Assembly: GCA_009760855.2 (NCBI GenBank)
Contig: WPIO01000061.1
Location: 374,001-438,000 of the forward strand
Direction: 5' to 3'
Origin: Cristatella mucedo
Lineage: Eukaryota > Bryozoa > Phylactolaemata > Cristatellidae
DNA: 64,000 nucleotides
The translations under genes and the position numbers were made by a program. How positions within the stretch are numbered: position 1 is the first letter of the stretch; each line of letters opens with the position of its first letter. Below, in pieces: positions 35,078-46,712 of this stretch. A model generated the notes under the pieces. That model worked only from the letters and a program-made list of their open reading frames with translations. It did not search any database and had not been told where the DNA came from.

Positions 35078-38000
35078 GACTGCGCAGGCTCGCACGCTGC
35101 GGCCGCCCTCCGAATTGGCACGCGTGCGTTCGCGGAGTTCTTTGACGCGGCACGCCCGTCCGGCTGCATTCGCTGACGCAGCCGCTGCCGCCGCCGGAGC
35201 GAGATCGGAGCGCCGCCGTTTAGCGCCGTTTAGCGCCCATGTCGGGACGAGCGAGCCGCCGTGCCCCTCGTGCTGGCGGCCGAAATGCAGAGGCGGCGGC
35301 GCTCATGATGACGAGTCTGCGAAGCTCCGCGTCTGCGAAGCCGTGCGCCTGCCCGGCGGCGGCGGGCGGCCGCCCTCCCTCCCTCGCTGTGCCCACTGAC
35401 CGAGCGGCCTAGCCGCTTGGTCTCTTCCTCGCTGCTGCCACTTCGACTCTGCGACCCGTCCTTACTTGGTCGCAGCGAGCCGAGTCAGGGAGAGGGAGGA
35501 GTCGTCGCCGCAGTGTCGCGCCGCAGGCAGCGGTGCATTCGATCGCCAAAAGCTTTCGCTCGCATTGCCCCCGCGCCCAGGACTGGCGGGTATTTCCATT
35601 GGTTCTCGTACTGCCCCTCTAAGACAACTAGATCTCTTTCTAGGTACTCTGCCTAGGATTAAAAATAAGAAGCGCACCAATTGGCTAGTGATATCGTGCA
35701 CAGTTCAGAACGCATAACCGCAAAAAAAAGAAATTCACGCAGACGGAACGAATGCATCTTGAAACCGGTGGGTTTTAGCTTCTTTTTAAATGTCGTCAAG
35801 TCAAGGTAATGTCGTAACATCATTCGCTAGTGAGTCAGGCTTTACAAGCTTTTCTAGCATATAGACCTACGATCTCCGAAGGGTTTGCGCTTGGTGGTTT
35901 GAGCTACAGCTAAATGACTTGAGTAAAAAAGATCGGGTGGTACGATGGCAAGCCAGCGTGTTTTGTATAGATATTAGCAGAGATTAGATAGAGTGCAAAG
36001 TATTTTTGGATAGATATTCTGGAGCAAGAGGATTGAGGGATCTAACAGTGAATAGTTGAACCTTCAAGTCTTTCTGCTGCTTGGTGGGCAGCCAATGCAG
36101 GTCGGTGAGAAGTGGTATATTTCGGCAGCTTCAACGTTCACGACATGCAACTGTAGCTGCAGACTTTTGCACCGGCTGCAAGCGTCTTATTACACCGGCT
36201 GGAAGACCTGCGAGCAGTCAGTTTCACTAGTCTAGACAGAATGTCAAACATACACGGACCAGCTTGGCTGCGGTACACTTCTCTACGATGGCCCGAATTT
36301 GTGTTTATCGGAAATTAGCGGCTTTGTTTTGTGATTTATTTGTGTGGCGTTTAGCGGAAAATAGACGACTGTGGAGCTGAAATAATCATTGAGTGACTTT
36401 TGGAACAGGAAATCCAGATTTCGTACAGATACTAGTGGCCGAGGCCGTTTTGAGAGCTAATCTTTGCAATTTTTTTTTATTAAGCTAGGATTTCCCATAG
36501 GTAGTAAGTTAATTGTATTGCCATTCAAGTGGAAAAGGTTTGCCACCATCCAAGTGTAAATGTCAGCAGAGTACTCTGAAGGGATTTGTGCCTGTCTGAC
36601 GTGTGGAAGGATGGGAGGGATCAAAGCACAGGAACAATTAATGCCTAGATTATATTTAGCAACCGTATCAGCAATAGGGAGAGTGTGAATCGTATAAAGA
36701 AGTGGACATAAAGCAGAACCTTGGGGCACATCTTACTTCAAAAGCTCACCTGATGACTGTTAGCGATTGATATTACTCTTTGAAATCTATCACCAAGTTT
36801 GGGCTAAAGCCAGCACTGAGCTGTGCCTACGACACCTGGGTGAGACTGTCGGCGGCATTTAAGAAGCACTCGCCAGCTGAACTAGCAAAGATTCTTTTGA
36901 AGTCAGCATTCCTGAGGACGTCGCCACACAGCACCGCCCCGCCGCTGCCGCAGCCGCCGAGTGAGAGCTCAGCGGATCCGCTTCGGCGTCCTCTCGGAAG
37001 GCCACGGAATGCGAGGCGTCACCGCCCCCTCAATGACCGCCGCCCCAGAGCCCCCCAGCGGCCGATCAACTGCGGTCTGACCTCTCACCTCGCTCTCGCC
37101 CTCTCGCGAGGGCTCAAACGGCTAAGCGGATAAGCAGACCGTGCTCGCCTGTAGGCAGGAGACAATGTAAGGAAACATTTCGAGTCGCCGCGAGCCCCAC
37201 CTCCTGCTCCTCCTCCTGCTGGGCGGCGTCGCCCTAGCTGCACATTGCACCGGCGGCCAGCCTTGTCCCGGCTTGTTTTGGGCCAGTGCCGCTCGCGGAG
37301 CGAGCGAGCTCGGCGGAAGAAGGGGACCCGTCGGTGGAGTTAATATTCGGGGTCGCCGACGGACGTCGAATCGACGCATCGCATTCAAGGAGACGCTTTA
37401 GCTCGCGGGACTGAGGCTTCGGCCTCGTTCTGGACGGCAGTTCGCTCGCTGGCTTCGGCCGGTACTTCGGAACAAATCGAATTCGTCTGGCATCGCTTTT
37501 TCGTGGCCTCCACAGTGAGGCTGACAAATCGAGCGTCAGAGCTAGCAGTCAGCTCTAGCGTAGGCGCAGTGGCGCGACAGTGGAATAGCTGCAGCTGGGC
37601 TCGATACTCCGCGTAGCTGCAGGCGGAGTGGCTGCAGCTGGGCTCGCTACTCCGCGTAGCTGCAGGCGGAGTGGCTGCAGCTACGCGGCTCTCGGTTCTC
37701 TCGTTGCATCCAGATGCCATCCAGTTCTTAGCCGCTAAGTGTCGCACGAGCTTCCTGCCGTCTATACTGTCAATGAAGCAGCGTTTAAAATACCAAGCGA
37801 GGTTGCTGAGATGACGGAGCAGGTCGCACGACCGAAACGCCTAGAGAGGTTTGTATCTCCACGCAAACCCGCACGCACGCCTGCGGATTTAATAGCTGCA
37901 GGAATTTCACTCTACGGTTTACCAAGTGATCATGCGTTGCACTACTGCTAGTGACCTTGAGTTGGAATGTTCCAGTTTTCAAGCTAAGTATCAATGGACC

Positions 38001-38329
38001 TCACGGTCGGCATGCCTTGGGCTACTGCCCCAGTGGAAGGTACTCGGTTGAACGCCCAGCTCGGCCATACTGCTGGACCTCCTGTTTTCAAGTTCCAGGC
38101 TCAGCAGAGCAGATGGTGGAGCGTTCACTTCCAAAGCAGTAACGCACTACCTGTGTGAGCCCAGTTGCAGCTCACCCTACCGACTAGTCGGCCCAGTGGA
38201 CAGATCAAAGGATGACGGGAATGAGACCGGCCAGTTCTGGGCAGACGGAACCTGCTTACCCGACCTACGGCTGCTTTTAATCGACTCAACAGGCTGCTGC
38301 AGCAGCTATAGAAAATTCAGTCATAAAGG

Positions 38330-38401
<72 letters not shown>

Positions 38402-38415
38402 AGGGAGAGAGAGAG

Positions 38416-38474
<59 letters not shown>

Positions 38475-41400
38475 AGAGAAGAGAGAGGAGAGAGAGAGAG
38501 AGAGCAATGTGCCGTGTTAATGAAAAATTTCCCCACGGACCCTACACTGCGAACACTATCGCATAATAGTGAGCAGCTCGCTAGGTAGTTTGGCCTACAG
38601 CCATGAACAATTCATAAACTAGTTTTAGTGCTTATGAATGGATGGAAGCAATTGCGGTGGGCCATTAGACAACTATGATAAATGCTTGTTGTCGTTGGGG
38701 ACCTAGATACTGTCTCAGTGTCAGTAGAAGGGTGCTTTAAGCACCGGTAGCAAGATGCTCTCAGCATCAGTAGCACTAGCATTTTGTTTCTGCAATGAGT
38801 CCAGTATCTCGGCCAGCAATGAAATTACCATCTGCTTTCGATTAGACTCGGGGCTTGGGACACGCACATTACGACTAGTGCCTCCGTGCGAAAGCATTTG
38901 GCAGCTCTGGCTGTCTGGCCTTATTGTCAGGGCTCTTTAGTCTTAGTGATTGCATCTACCGTAGTCCTGTAAAACTTAAGGGACTGTCTTCAGTCAATGC
39001 TCTCTGCTCTCGGTTACCCTCCTTCTTTCAGCCCTGATTATGACTGGCCCGTCAAAATAGTCGGATTGGCCATCTGCAGGTGACGTTGCCATCGAATCTG
39101 TCGGAAGATGGCGGTCGGTCGTGGAAGAGGAGAAGTGTGATGTCACCAAATGAAAAAAATGATATCTCACCCGAAAAGGCTGCAAAGAATTCTCTGCCTC
39201 GCTGAAAGATAAAACGAGTCGGCTGTCGATCGTAGCGCTCGAGTGACTATTGGAAGCGCTGAACCGATTCAGTTTACCCCGCCGTCAAAAATGTATAAAA
39301 TCTCCTGTGCGAAACCTCGCCGCCTTTTTTCCTTTGTGCAAGTGCTCGCACTGCCTAGTCGTTGCCTGATGTATTACTGAAGCAATCATCAAGCGTCTCA
39401 GGCCTCACTCGCCAGTGGAGAGAGTGACGTCAGAGCTCACTCACTCTCCGACGGTCATTCGCGGCATTCAGTGCAGCAGAGCGGTACTTGTAACCCTCCC
39501 CTACCTGCCATGCCTACGGTTGGGTCATTGTAGGTGCATTCCACCCACCTCACCTCCACCTTCTCAATCGCCCGATGCTCCTCAGCAGGAAGGTGTTCAA
39601 GTCCGTGGCTGCCCCAGTAGGTAAGGTGGTGGCCTTTAACGACCGAGGTGAAGCTGGATGTATTCGATGACACCAGAGGTCGTGGGCTCGAGCCCGGCGG
39701 CATAAGCGAAGCGCCTGAATCGAGATTAAGCTCTCTGTGGGCGCTACACAAATGAACCCTGTACTTCTGTATATTTGGCCATTGCCTCCTGCTTTGCCAT
39801 TGCCAAGACATGGCGGCAGGTGTGCGGCATCGCGAGCCGTAAGCGAGGCAGTCATTCAGCACCTGCGAGAGGCCACGGCTCGCACGCAGGAGCCAAATGC
39901 AAGCGCTATTAAGGGAGCACTCTAAAATGGTTTTGAGCAGAAGCAAGTAAGCCTGCGATATCAGTGCCGGCGGATATCGGGGCCAGCAGGGGTTCGGACC
40001 AGGCAATTACCATCTTCTGAAAAGAAGCCTCGTCATTTGCCCGACCGTAGCTAGCTATCAATACTAGAATGCCATTCTGGCGACAGCATGGCCGTGTTTC
40101 CTGATGGTGTAATTGGTGGTGTATTCTGGTGACATACGGGGGAGGGAGTGACAGTCGTCCGATTCCCAACGGCTACAGAAAAGGCAGCAGTTGACTTTAA
40201 CTGGTTGGGTGTCAATGAACCCTGGAAAAATTCTACTACCAGCACGAATTGAACCAGAGACCTCCAATTTGTTAGTACTGTCGTGGTTGGCTATTGGGCG
40301 TCTCTCCACTGTGGGCATAAAGCGTAATGGAATCAGTCGATTCTTAGGCAGCTAGTCATCGAACTGCTTCTGTACATGAAGTCAATAGTTAGGGCTGGAA
40401 TGGGCTCCATAATTGCTCCACTATTTAGACTGGCAAACGTTTCTACTGTGGCCAAGTTGGTTCTTCAGTAGCGAATCCATTGCAGTAAGCACAGCCTTTC
40501 GTAGAGTCGGCAAAACTATGCAGGCTGTAATCCTTCACCGGAACTGGAAATGGTGGCTCCGGTCGAGGCCGACATTCCAGGCTCTGCAGCTGCTGTTCAC
40601 ACTTACCTCGAGCAAGAAAAAAAAAGAGAGACGGGGGCCTGAGATGCCCCCGAGGGCTCCCAAGCAAGCCGATGGCTGGCTGGCTGGCTGCTGCTACGTT
40701 GTCGGACCACGCACCTGCCGCACTCGTGGCTGCGAGGCCTCGTTTGATCTTTGCCGCCGTGTCACCATTTTTTTAATTGAACGCAGCTCGAGCTTCGTGA
40801 AGCCTCCTTTCCCTCGCCCCCCCCCAGCTGCAGCTGCAGCTGCAATCGTTGCATTAGTTCACGAGTGCACTGGCAGCTGAGTTGAGCACTGCTGCGCAGA
40901 GTTGATCCGCCATGTCTCATCCGTTGTCACAAGACTCTAACGTATAAAGTATTATAAAAAAAATAGAATTTGTTTTTATAGCACCCTAAGAGAGCTTTAC
41001 ATATATCCAGGCACTTCACATATGCAGCAGGGCTCAAGCCCCACGACCACAGTTGGCAGACACAAAAGGAATCACCTTGACCTCGGCCGTCAAAGGCGAG
41101 CACCTTGACCCCTGGGCCAAACCAGAGTGGACATATATATAAACTTTGCACACCAATCCGTATCAGTAATCTAGCCAATCATCCTGCAGCCATATCTGAG
41201 CAAAAGACTTTGGACTTGTCAGTCACCGAATGACACAGAAATAATTTTTTGCATCACCTGCAGTTCTGCATATACTTACCTCACAGCATCAGATTGTGAT
41301 GCACACAATACGATCAGAGCAAGTTGCAGCAGCCCCAAATTTTACAAGAATGTTTTGGCAGCACGAACTGGACAGTGGCTGTACGGCTGCTACAAATGCA

Positions 41401-42101
41401 CTAAGTACATGACCGCATGCTGAGCGATATAATTGCGTTCGTTCTACCAACAGTAAGGCTTTTACGGCTCAGTGAGTCGCTATACCTGAAGCTTCACTAG
41501 TCACTTTTATTATATTCGCGCTTCTCCCGCCAAGCATACGATAGTAGAAGCACCAGTAGCCGCCGATACATGCTACCGCTGGAGCAGCCATCATGGCATC
41601 CGATTATCACTGCTAGCGATCTGGTCGCCTCATGCACTTCGAGGCAGCTGGCTTTGGCAGCAATTTACATGGCGGTTCTTTTTCAAAAAAAGGAGCTTGG
41701 TTTGGCCCCTAAGTATGCTTATCTTCTTCATATCCCGGGGAGTGGAATTTTTTTAAATTCTAAAGACGTTAAAACTCACCAGCAGTTCCATACACTTGCA
41801 CTAGTGCTCCATTTAAGAACTTACAGCCCATGACGATTGGCTGCCTTTCGCTCTCAGGTCAAGAGCTTTTGGCTGCAGTGACCGACGTCTCGCTCGAATC
41901 TTTCCTGCGGCAATGGCAAACAACTTACTCTCGAGGAAGTCCCATAATGCTCAGTCGTACTATCTGGCGACACTCGTGGCAGCCCATCTGGCACTAGCAC
42001 GGCCAAGCTTGGAGCTGCTCGGTGGCCTGCTCTCTATCACTGCCATGCCCACCTGCCTCGGCACTGCGGTGACAGCGAGCAGATCAATGGTGTGCAGCTA
42101 C

Positions 42102-42153
<52 letters not shown>

Positions 42154-45100
42154 CGCTCGCTCGCTCTCAGCAGCCTTTCCTGTCTGCAAGCATTGGCGAG
42201 CACTAATGGCTCTGAGCCCGCTCAAAGCCACTGATGATGATAGCTGTTTGGCCCCTGGTACTCCTAGCTCAGGTGGTAGCTCCTGTGGTGAGATCCACCA
42301 TCGGCAGATGCAGCTTGCGACGGCTCCGGAGGCCTCGGCTGCAGCGGTGACGGCACGCGTCTCTTCCTTTTCAGGTTTCCGTGAGAGTGCATTCACCTCG
42401 GCCATACTTGCCGCAGGCATCGCCCATCAGGTCGCAAGTTCCTGCGCCAGCGGCACAGTGGCGACGTGCGGCTGCGACAACACAGAGAGGCCATCCAGCG
42501 GCGGCTGGCAGTGGGGCGGGTGTAGTCACAATGTCAACTTTGGCACCAAGTTTTCGCGTCGGTTCCTGCAAGGCAAGAGCTCCGACGTGCATGCAACCGT
42601 GTGGGCGCACAACACCAAGATCGGCCGGAAGGTGAGAGACCTCTCCACCGCCAACAGGCGGGAAGATAAAGGCCACTCGCTGTGAGGGTGAAGGCCTCTC
42701 GCTGTGAGGGTGAGTGAGAGAGGGCAGTGCCTGTGCTGCCTGATGAGAGAGCAACCATTTTCATTTAATGACCTGCATGACCAAAGAAGTAGGGAAGAAG
42801 CTCAAAGGGAGTAGAGCGGCTTAATCAATCGCGCGACTTGACGGCACCTAAGAAGAGAAGAGCTAAAATCCAGCAAATACTGAGAGCATTTGCTCAGTCC
42901 TAAGTGGGAATCGGTGTTGATGTGCTTACCGTGCTGAAATTGGGCACGTTCTCACTAATCAGTTGACATGCATACTTACCAGCACATTAAAGTGCTTAGA
43001 AAGTTATTTGGTTGTCTGTTGGTGCTGTACGGATGCTTTTTTGTTATTACCTCGATTGTAAAGCTGTCTGCAGCAACGGAGTCCTGTAGTACGTCCACAA
43101 TGCGCAGCAATCCTTGCTGGACCCTCCCCCCCCCCCCCCCCGAATGAAGGTGTGTACTAGGTAGCTTGCCATTCATTCCGCCCTCTCGCCCCAAGGGATA
43201 GGCTGTTCCGGAAAGATAAAGGTTCTTTCCGCCCATTTCTCTCATTCTGTCTGCTTGTATGGCCGCACTGGGCAGCAATTGTCCTCTCCCATCCTTCTCG
43301 CATGGACACTGGTCTACTCTGTGGCCCTAATTGTTACCGGGTGCAATAATTGTGTCTAGCTTTCATCTCTCGGCTCTCTTTGAGCAGCTCAGTATTTATT
43401 TTTGGGGATGAAGAGGGCGCCCCATGCATCTGGTCAGCACATGACTACCGGAGCCTTGTCAACGACGAGAGAATGAGTAACCGATGACAGGAAGTGGCCA
43501 GTGTTTTCTAGCAGGAGACAACTGCAGCGGGCATTCACGAAGGCCTCGTCCTGTTTGCAAAGGCCACCCACTTCTTTTAGAGGAGACGCCGGACGGCTTT
43601 TAGCTAAGCAAAAAGGCAGAGCATCGATTGCGATCGGGTTTCACGCAGTCACATGGCAGTCAGCATCTGTAGACCTTCCGCAGGGATTAAACCTTGACTT
43701 TGAATGCCCCCCACCCACCCCGTTTCGTAGCAATGTGCAACGAGCGAGCTTGTCGCCTAGCTAGGACTCCTTCCGAGCCTTCCGAGCCTCCGGTGATCTC
43801 CTCATCCCTCTTCCAGCAGCTCCACCAATGCCGAGGGTGCTCGCTGAGTGAACACGACTTGCTAGTGGCACGGCGGCGGTGCACTAAGTTGATCAAATGA
43901 TGACGGTCATTCGACAAGATCAACCGGACTGTACCTGAATTCTCACAATAGGCAACAGAATGTGCCACTTTTTTAAAGACCTCGTTAAGAGCGATCGCAA
44001 ACGATGGCTACGGATTTGTACGCTAGGACTATCGCTGGGCACGAGCAGCCCCTGCGCCCGTGGCTGTCGAATCTACTGCTCTCCGCCCACGCGAGGACGC
44101 CGTCTTGTTGCCAAGGCAACGTAGGGCCGTCCGCGAGCGAACTGGCTGTCGCTCTGCTCCGTTATTGTCGGCACACGTTCGCCTGTCGGTTCGGCTTCAG
44201 CGGCTCTTTGGCTGCGGAGCTTCGACGTCTACGCCGCTGTCTGTCTGTCTCGAGCATGCAAAGTGTGCTATCGCCGCCGTTGAGCGTGACCGTGACCGTG
44301 AGCGTGAGCTTCGGTCGAGGCGAAGGAGTAAAAAGAGCTCGGCCATCGGACAAGCCATTGAGCGATTGGCCAAGCTCGACAAGCTCTTCGGCCCCTCCTC
44401 GGGTTAACAATCTTTCGCCGCCCATTCCGCTGCTCTGAGGCACGATGAGTGACAGAGAGCTCTTCCCTAAAAGGGACTCGGAAATGACCCACTCCCGACC
44501 CCTCTCCGGCACTGCAAATGTCCGCCGACCCCACGGTGCCCCTCCCTCCCTACCCCCCCCCCGACTCCAATCCGTCATGAAGCAGCGACGGGTCGTTTGC
44601 TTCTCTTACCCTAAAGCCTGCGATGTTGGAAGGATTAGCGAGGCTTCAGGTTCCGGCGTCGCTATAACGCTTCATAACGTCGTCGTAACGCTTACGCTCG
44701 CGGCGCCTTGCGGTCGATCGTCTGCAGGCGGTGAGCGAGAACCTGGCGACCAAGTGCAAGTGCCTCGGCATGTCGTCCAGCTGCGAGCTGAAGACCTGCT
44801 GGATGACTGTGGCTGACTTCTCGGCGGTCGGCAGCCGGCTGTTCGCCCTCTTCAACGAAGCCATCATGGTGATTGAGCTTGCATGTGCCGCCAGGCCTCT
44901 GCCGTTCTGCTGCGTTCATGCGGCCGACTGTCCTCCAAGTTAGGACGCTTACGCGACCGATTCGATGACCGAATCAGTCCCAGCCACAGCTCGTGCTCTA
45001 ATCTGGGAGGCTAGTATGAAAGAGGTTTTCCCCCGAAAAGACGCCAAAGCGATCAATTTCAGAAGTTGAGTGTGCTGCTGCAGTCATCGCTACATAGTAG

Positions 45101-46712
45101 TACGAGGAAAAAATATATATAAAAGGAAGAAAAGCTTTTCGGCAAAGTGAGCAGTACTAAGTGATGTGTACCTTTACGGGTGTGTTAATGTATAGTGTGC
45201 TAAGTACGGTGTGCCAATTCGGGGTTTTGGTGGATTTCATAAACAGAATCGCGGCATCTTCTATGAAGGAAAGGCTTAATCCTTGGCCTACGAACGTCAG
45301 CCATTTTTAGTTTGGCCATGGGGTGTATGTGATGAGCCCTTAGGGTTTTGATTCGTCGGCTGGACCAACAAGGAACCAACAAGTAATAGTAATAATACAT
45401 TCGATATAGCTCCCTCGGAGAACTCAGTTTCTTTCTAGGCAATCTACATTTGCTGCAAAGGAAGCACAATCGAACGGTTAGTGGTTGCATGCTCAATAAA
45501 CAACAAGAATAACATGGTTAGAGGTGACCTGCACAGGGTCAGCATGCACGTACCGTTAGTGGCAGCATGCAACAGTGTCAGCACGTCAGCACATAAGGGA
45601 CGAATAGCAGGGACCCGGTAAATGCTGTGATAAATAGATGCGCTTTTAGTTTCTTTTTAAATGTGGTCAAGTCAGGAGATGTCGTGACGCAAGTCGAAGT
45701 GAGCTCCAGGCTTTGGGAGCATACGAACTAAAGGCACGATCTCCAAAGGATTTGAGATTCGTTCGAGGTGTAGGTAAGCGATTAGATTCTGAAAAGTGGG
45801 CGGTACGATGCTTAGCCTGGTGGGGGAGTAGATCTGATAGGTTGGCTGGAGCTAAAGAATGAAGGGACCTAATAGTGGGATATACAACCTTGAAGTCGAT
45901 GCGTTGCTTGCCTGGTAGTCAACGCAGGTTGGCGAGAAGTGGTGCGATGTGGCAACAGGGACGCTCACGACAGACAAGTCTAGCTGCAGAGTTTTGCACC
46001 CGCTGTTAACGACTGATTGCACAGGCCGGTTGACCAGCAAGCAGTGAGTTACAGAAGTAAAGACGGGATGTCACAAATGCATGAACCAACTTGGATGTAG
46101 TATTCAAAAATGTGATGACCTATGGTGACATAGTGGCCGTAATCTGTCGGAAATCGGTCCAAGTCTGCGCCGACGTAGGAGGAGAATCGCTCGTATAGAT
46201 GCAGCTCTAAGCAGCAATTCGGGGAAGCTGTCTGACCCGTCGCCGCTGCCTGCTCCTCGTCCGCTGCTGCGCCGCCCCACCTCGCTGCTGCGACGCCAGC
46301 GAGCGAGCGAGCGGCGGCCCATTTCGCGAATTGACGTCGCGAGCGTGCGTTCACTCAGGTGGACAGCGCCAACGTGGCCGGCCGAGTGCAGCCGCGGCCC
46401 GTGCAGCCGCCGAGCTTCCGCATGATGGCGGCCGCGGTGACGGCCGAGCAGCTGAGCAGGAGCCTCGTCTACTACGAGCGCTCGCCGACCTTCTGCGAGG
46501 CCGACCCGACGCTGGGCGTGTCGGGCACGACGGGCCGACCGTGCAACACGACCAGCGACGGCCCGAATGGCTGCCGGAAGCTGTGCTGCGGCCGCGGCTA
46601 CTTCACGGTCAAGGTGAAAAAGTCGGAGAAGTGCAACTGCCGCTTCCACTGGTGCTGCAACGTCACGTGCGAGAGGTGCAACAACAGCACCTGGATCACC
46701 GTGTGCAAGTAG
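33780..46712 (+). CDS. Wnt: Wnt family secreted signalling glycoprotein (5 exons)
   Basis: Complete Wnt ligand, which on secretion binds Frizzled/LRP-type receptors. Five exons join to 348 codons plus TAG: 33780-33841, 34698-34930, 42375-42631, 44728-44868 and 46359-46712. All introns are GT-AG with phases 2, 1, 0 and 0, agreeing at every junction. Residues 1-20 form a signal peptide (core FLLTALQLALAAS). Later landmarks are RWNCS (79-83, with a glycosylation sequon at N81), RESAF (101-105), WQWGGCS (143-149), the lipid-attachment loop CKCLGMSSSC (194-203, acceptor S200), CCGRGY (307-312), FHWCC (327-331) and terminal CK. I count 24 cysteines after the signal peptide, the family's full set. 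The loop normally reads CKCHG(V/L)SGSC, so His to Leu and Gly to Ser are notable. Wnt4, Wnt11 and Wnt16 are the closest by eye, and the paralogue is unresolved. Confidence 0.95.
34157..34345. repeat. (GA)n / (GACA)n array in Wnt intron 1
   Basis: Purine-rich simple repeat with a run of about nine gaca units near 34272-34312. Confidence 0.95.
34698..34930 (+). CDS. Wnt: Wnt exon 2
   Basis: Encodes residues 21-98, including C36, C50, C71 and the RWNCS motif (C82). The acceptor is ...gtgctcag at 34697. An in-frame alternative AG at 34720-34721 (tcgatcccag) has a slightly better pyrimidine run and would shorten the protein by 8 codons. Donor GTGAGA at 34931, phase 1. Confidence 0.88.
34951..35075. 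repeat. (CT)n array directly after the exon 2 donor
   Basis: Long (ct)n with cgct interruptions, beginning about 20 bp inside Wnt intron 2. Confidence 0.95.
35076..35607. other. GC-rich part of Wnt intron 2
   Basis: No exon or element recognised. Frames are composition-driven. Confidence 0.45.
35608..36926 (-). mobile_element. Old degenerate LINE-A-like element in Wnt intron 2
   Basis: On the minus strand a decayed reverse transcriptase can be followed: PQGSALCPLLYTIHTLPIAD (36729 downwards), then VANLFHLNGNTINLLPMGNP, then an eroded C-terminal domain and 3' UTR to about 35608 (tctagatctctttctagg segment). 36830-36926 keeps the upstream RT region (cggcggcatttaagaagcac). It is much more diverged from LINE-A than the other copies and is either an older insertion or a sister family. 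Confidence 0.78.
36927..38330. other. Wnt intron 2, unassigned
   Basis: GC-rich to about 37740, then mixed. A 43-bp tandem repeat is listed separately. A 70-codon + frame at 37739-37951 has ordinary amino-acid composition but no sure homologue. Confidence 0.4.
37588..37690. repeat. 43-bp tandem repeat, 2.4 copies
   Basis: Units start at 37588, 37631 and 37674 (gctgcagctgggctcg ... ctccgcgtagctgcaggcgg). The unit is itself rich in short palindromes (agctgcagct, ctgcag). The first two units differ at one or two positions. Confidence 0.88.
38333..38505. repeat. (GA)n array in Wnt intron 2
   Basis: (ga)n with ggga interruptions around 38398-38420 and 38478-38492. Confidence 0.95.
39603..39765 (+). 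mobile_element. SINE-B copy in Wnt intron 2
   Basis: tRNA-like head (ccagtaggtaaggtggtggc, ctttaacgaccgaggtg) and B box region GGGCTCGAGCC (39684-39694). Then gaagcgcctgaatcgagatt and the LINE-A-like end aagctctctgtgggcgctac. It is the only plus-strand SINE-B here. Confidence 0.78.
40050..40322 (-). mobile_element. Possible third tRNA-derived SINE (SINE-C)
   Basis: On the minus strand an A-box-like tagccaaccacg and a B-box-like GGTTCAATTCG (40245-40255) are about 45 bp apart, preceded by gagagacgcccaa and followed by an unrelated body. A single copy is seen in the window, so the family status is inferred. Confidence 0.4.
40958..41124 (-). mobile_element. SINE-B copy in Wnt intron 2
   Basis: On the minus strand: caaggtgctcgcctttgac, ggccgaggtcaaggtgattc, B box region gtggggcttgagccctgc, then atatgtgaagtgcctgg and the end gctctcttagggtgctataa. 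Confidence 0.78.
41125..42100. other. Wnt intron 2, unassigned
   Basis: Mixed composition. No element or exon recognised. Confidence 0.4.
42101..42168. repeat. (CT)n then (CGCT)n in Wnt intron 2
   Basis: Pyrimidine run ending in four cgct units. It lies about 200 bp upstream of exon 3. Confidence 0.93.
42375..42631 (+). CDS. Wnt: Wnt exon 3
   Basis: Encodes residues 99-184: GFRESAFTSAILAAGIAHQV, C122, C130, C132, WQWGGCS (C148), and NTKIGRK at the end. It has an excellent acceptor (ctcttccttttcag) and donor AAG|GTGAGA at 42632, phase 0. This exon carries the Wnt motif 'GG(C)S.N...G..FSR.F'. Confidence 0.95.
42632..44727. other. Wnt intron 3
   Basis: About 2.1 kb. It holds a 17-bp poly(C) run near 43125-43141 and a gtgacc/gtgagc hexamer cluster near 44284-44312 but no recognised exon or mobile element. 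GC rises towards exon 4. Confidence 0.55.
44728..44868 (+). CDS. Wnt: Wnt exon 4 (acylation loop)
   Basis: Encodes residues 185-231: AVSENLATKCKCLGMSSSCE, LKTCW and FSAVGSRLFALFNEAIM. It contains the hairpin that carries the palmitoleate-accepting serine (S200 by alignment). Acceptor gatcgtctgcag; the donor ATG|GTGATT is weaker than the others, phase 0. Confidence 0.93.
45381..46107 (-). mobile_element. LINE-A, 5'-truncated, in Wnt intron 4
   Basis: On the minus strand: remnants of the C-terminal coding part (SGCKTLQLDLSVVSVPVATS and neighbouring frames), SFGDRAF-equivalent region, 3' UTR, stem-loop (reads gaactcagtttctttctagg on +) and (ATT)n tail at 45381-45397. Frames are broken. The 5' end lies about 250 bp from exon 5. 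Confidence 0.85.
46359..46712 (+). CDS. Wnt: Wnt exon 5 (C-terminal cysteine-rich domain, stop)
   Basis: Encodes residues 232-348 and the TAG at 46710. It starts VDSANVAGRVQPRP after acceptor cgttcactcag. Motifs are SLVYYERSPTFC, GTTGRPCNTTS (sequon at N294), GCRKLCCGRGY, CNCRFHWCCNVTCERC and TVCK. Twelve cysteines match the Wnt finger and thumb pattern. Confidence 0.97.
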   Translation: MDSANVAGRVQPRPVQPPSFRMMAAAVTAEQLSRSLVYYERSPTFCEADPTLGVSGTTGRPCNTTSDGPNGCRKLCCGRGYFTVKVKKSEKCNCRFHWCCNVTCERCNNSTWITVCK

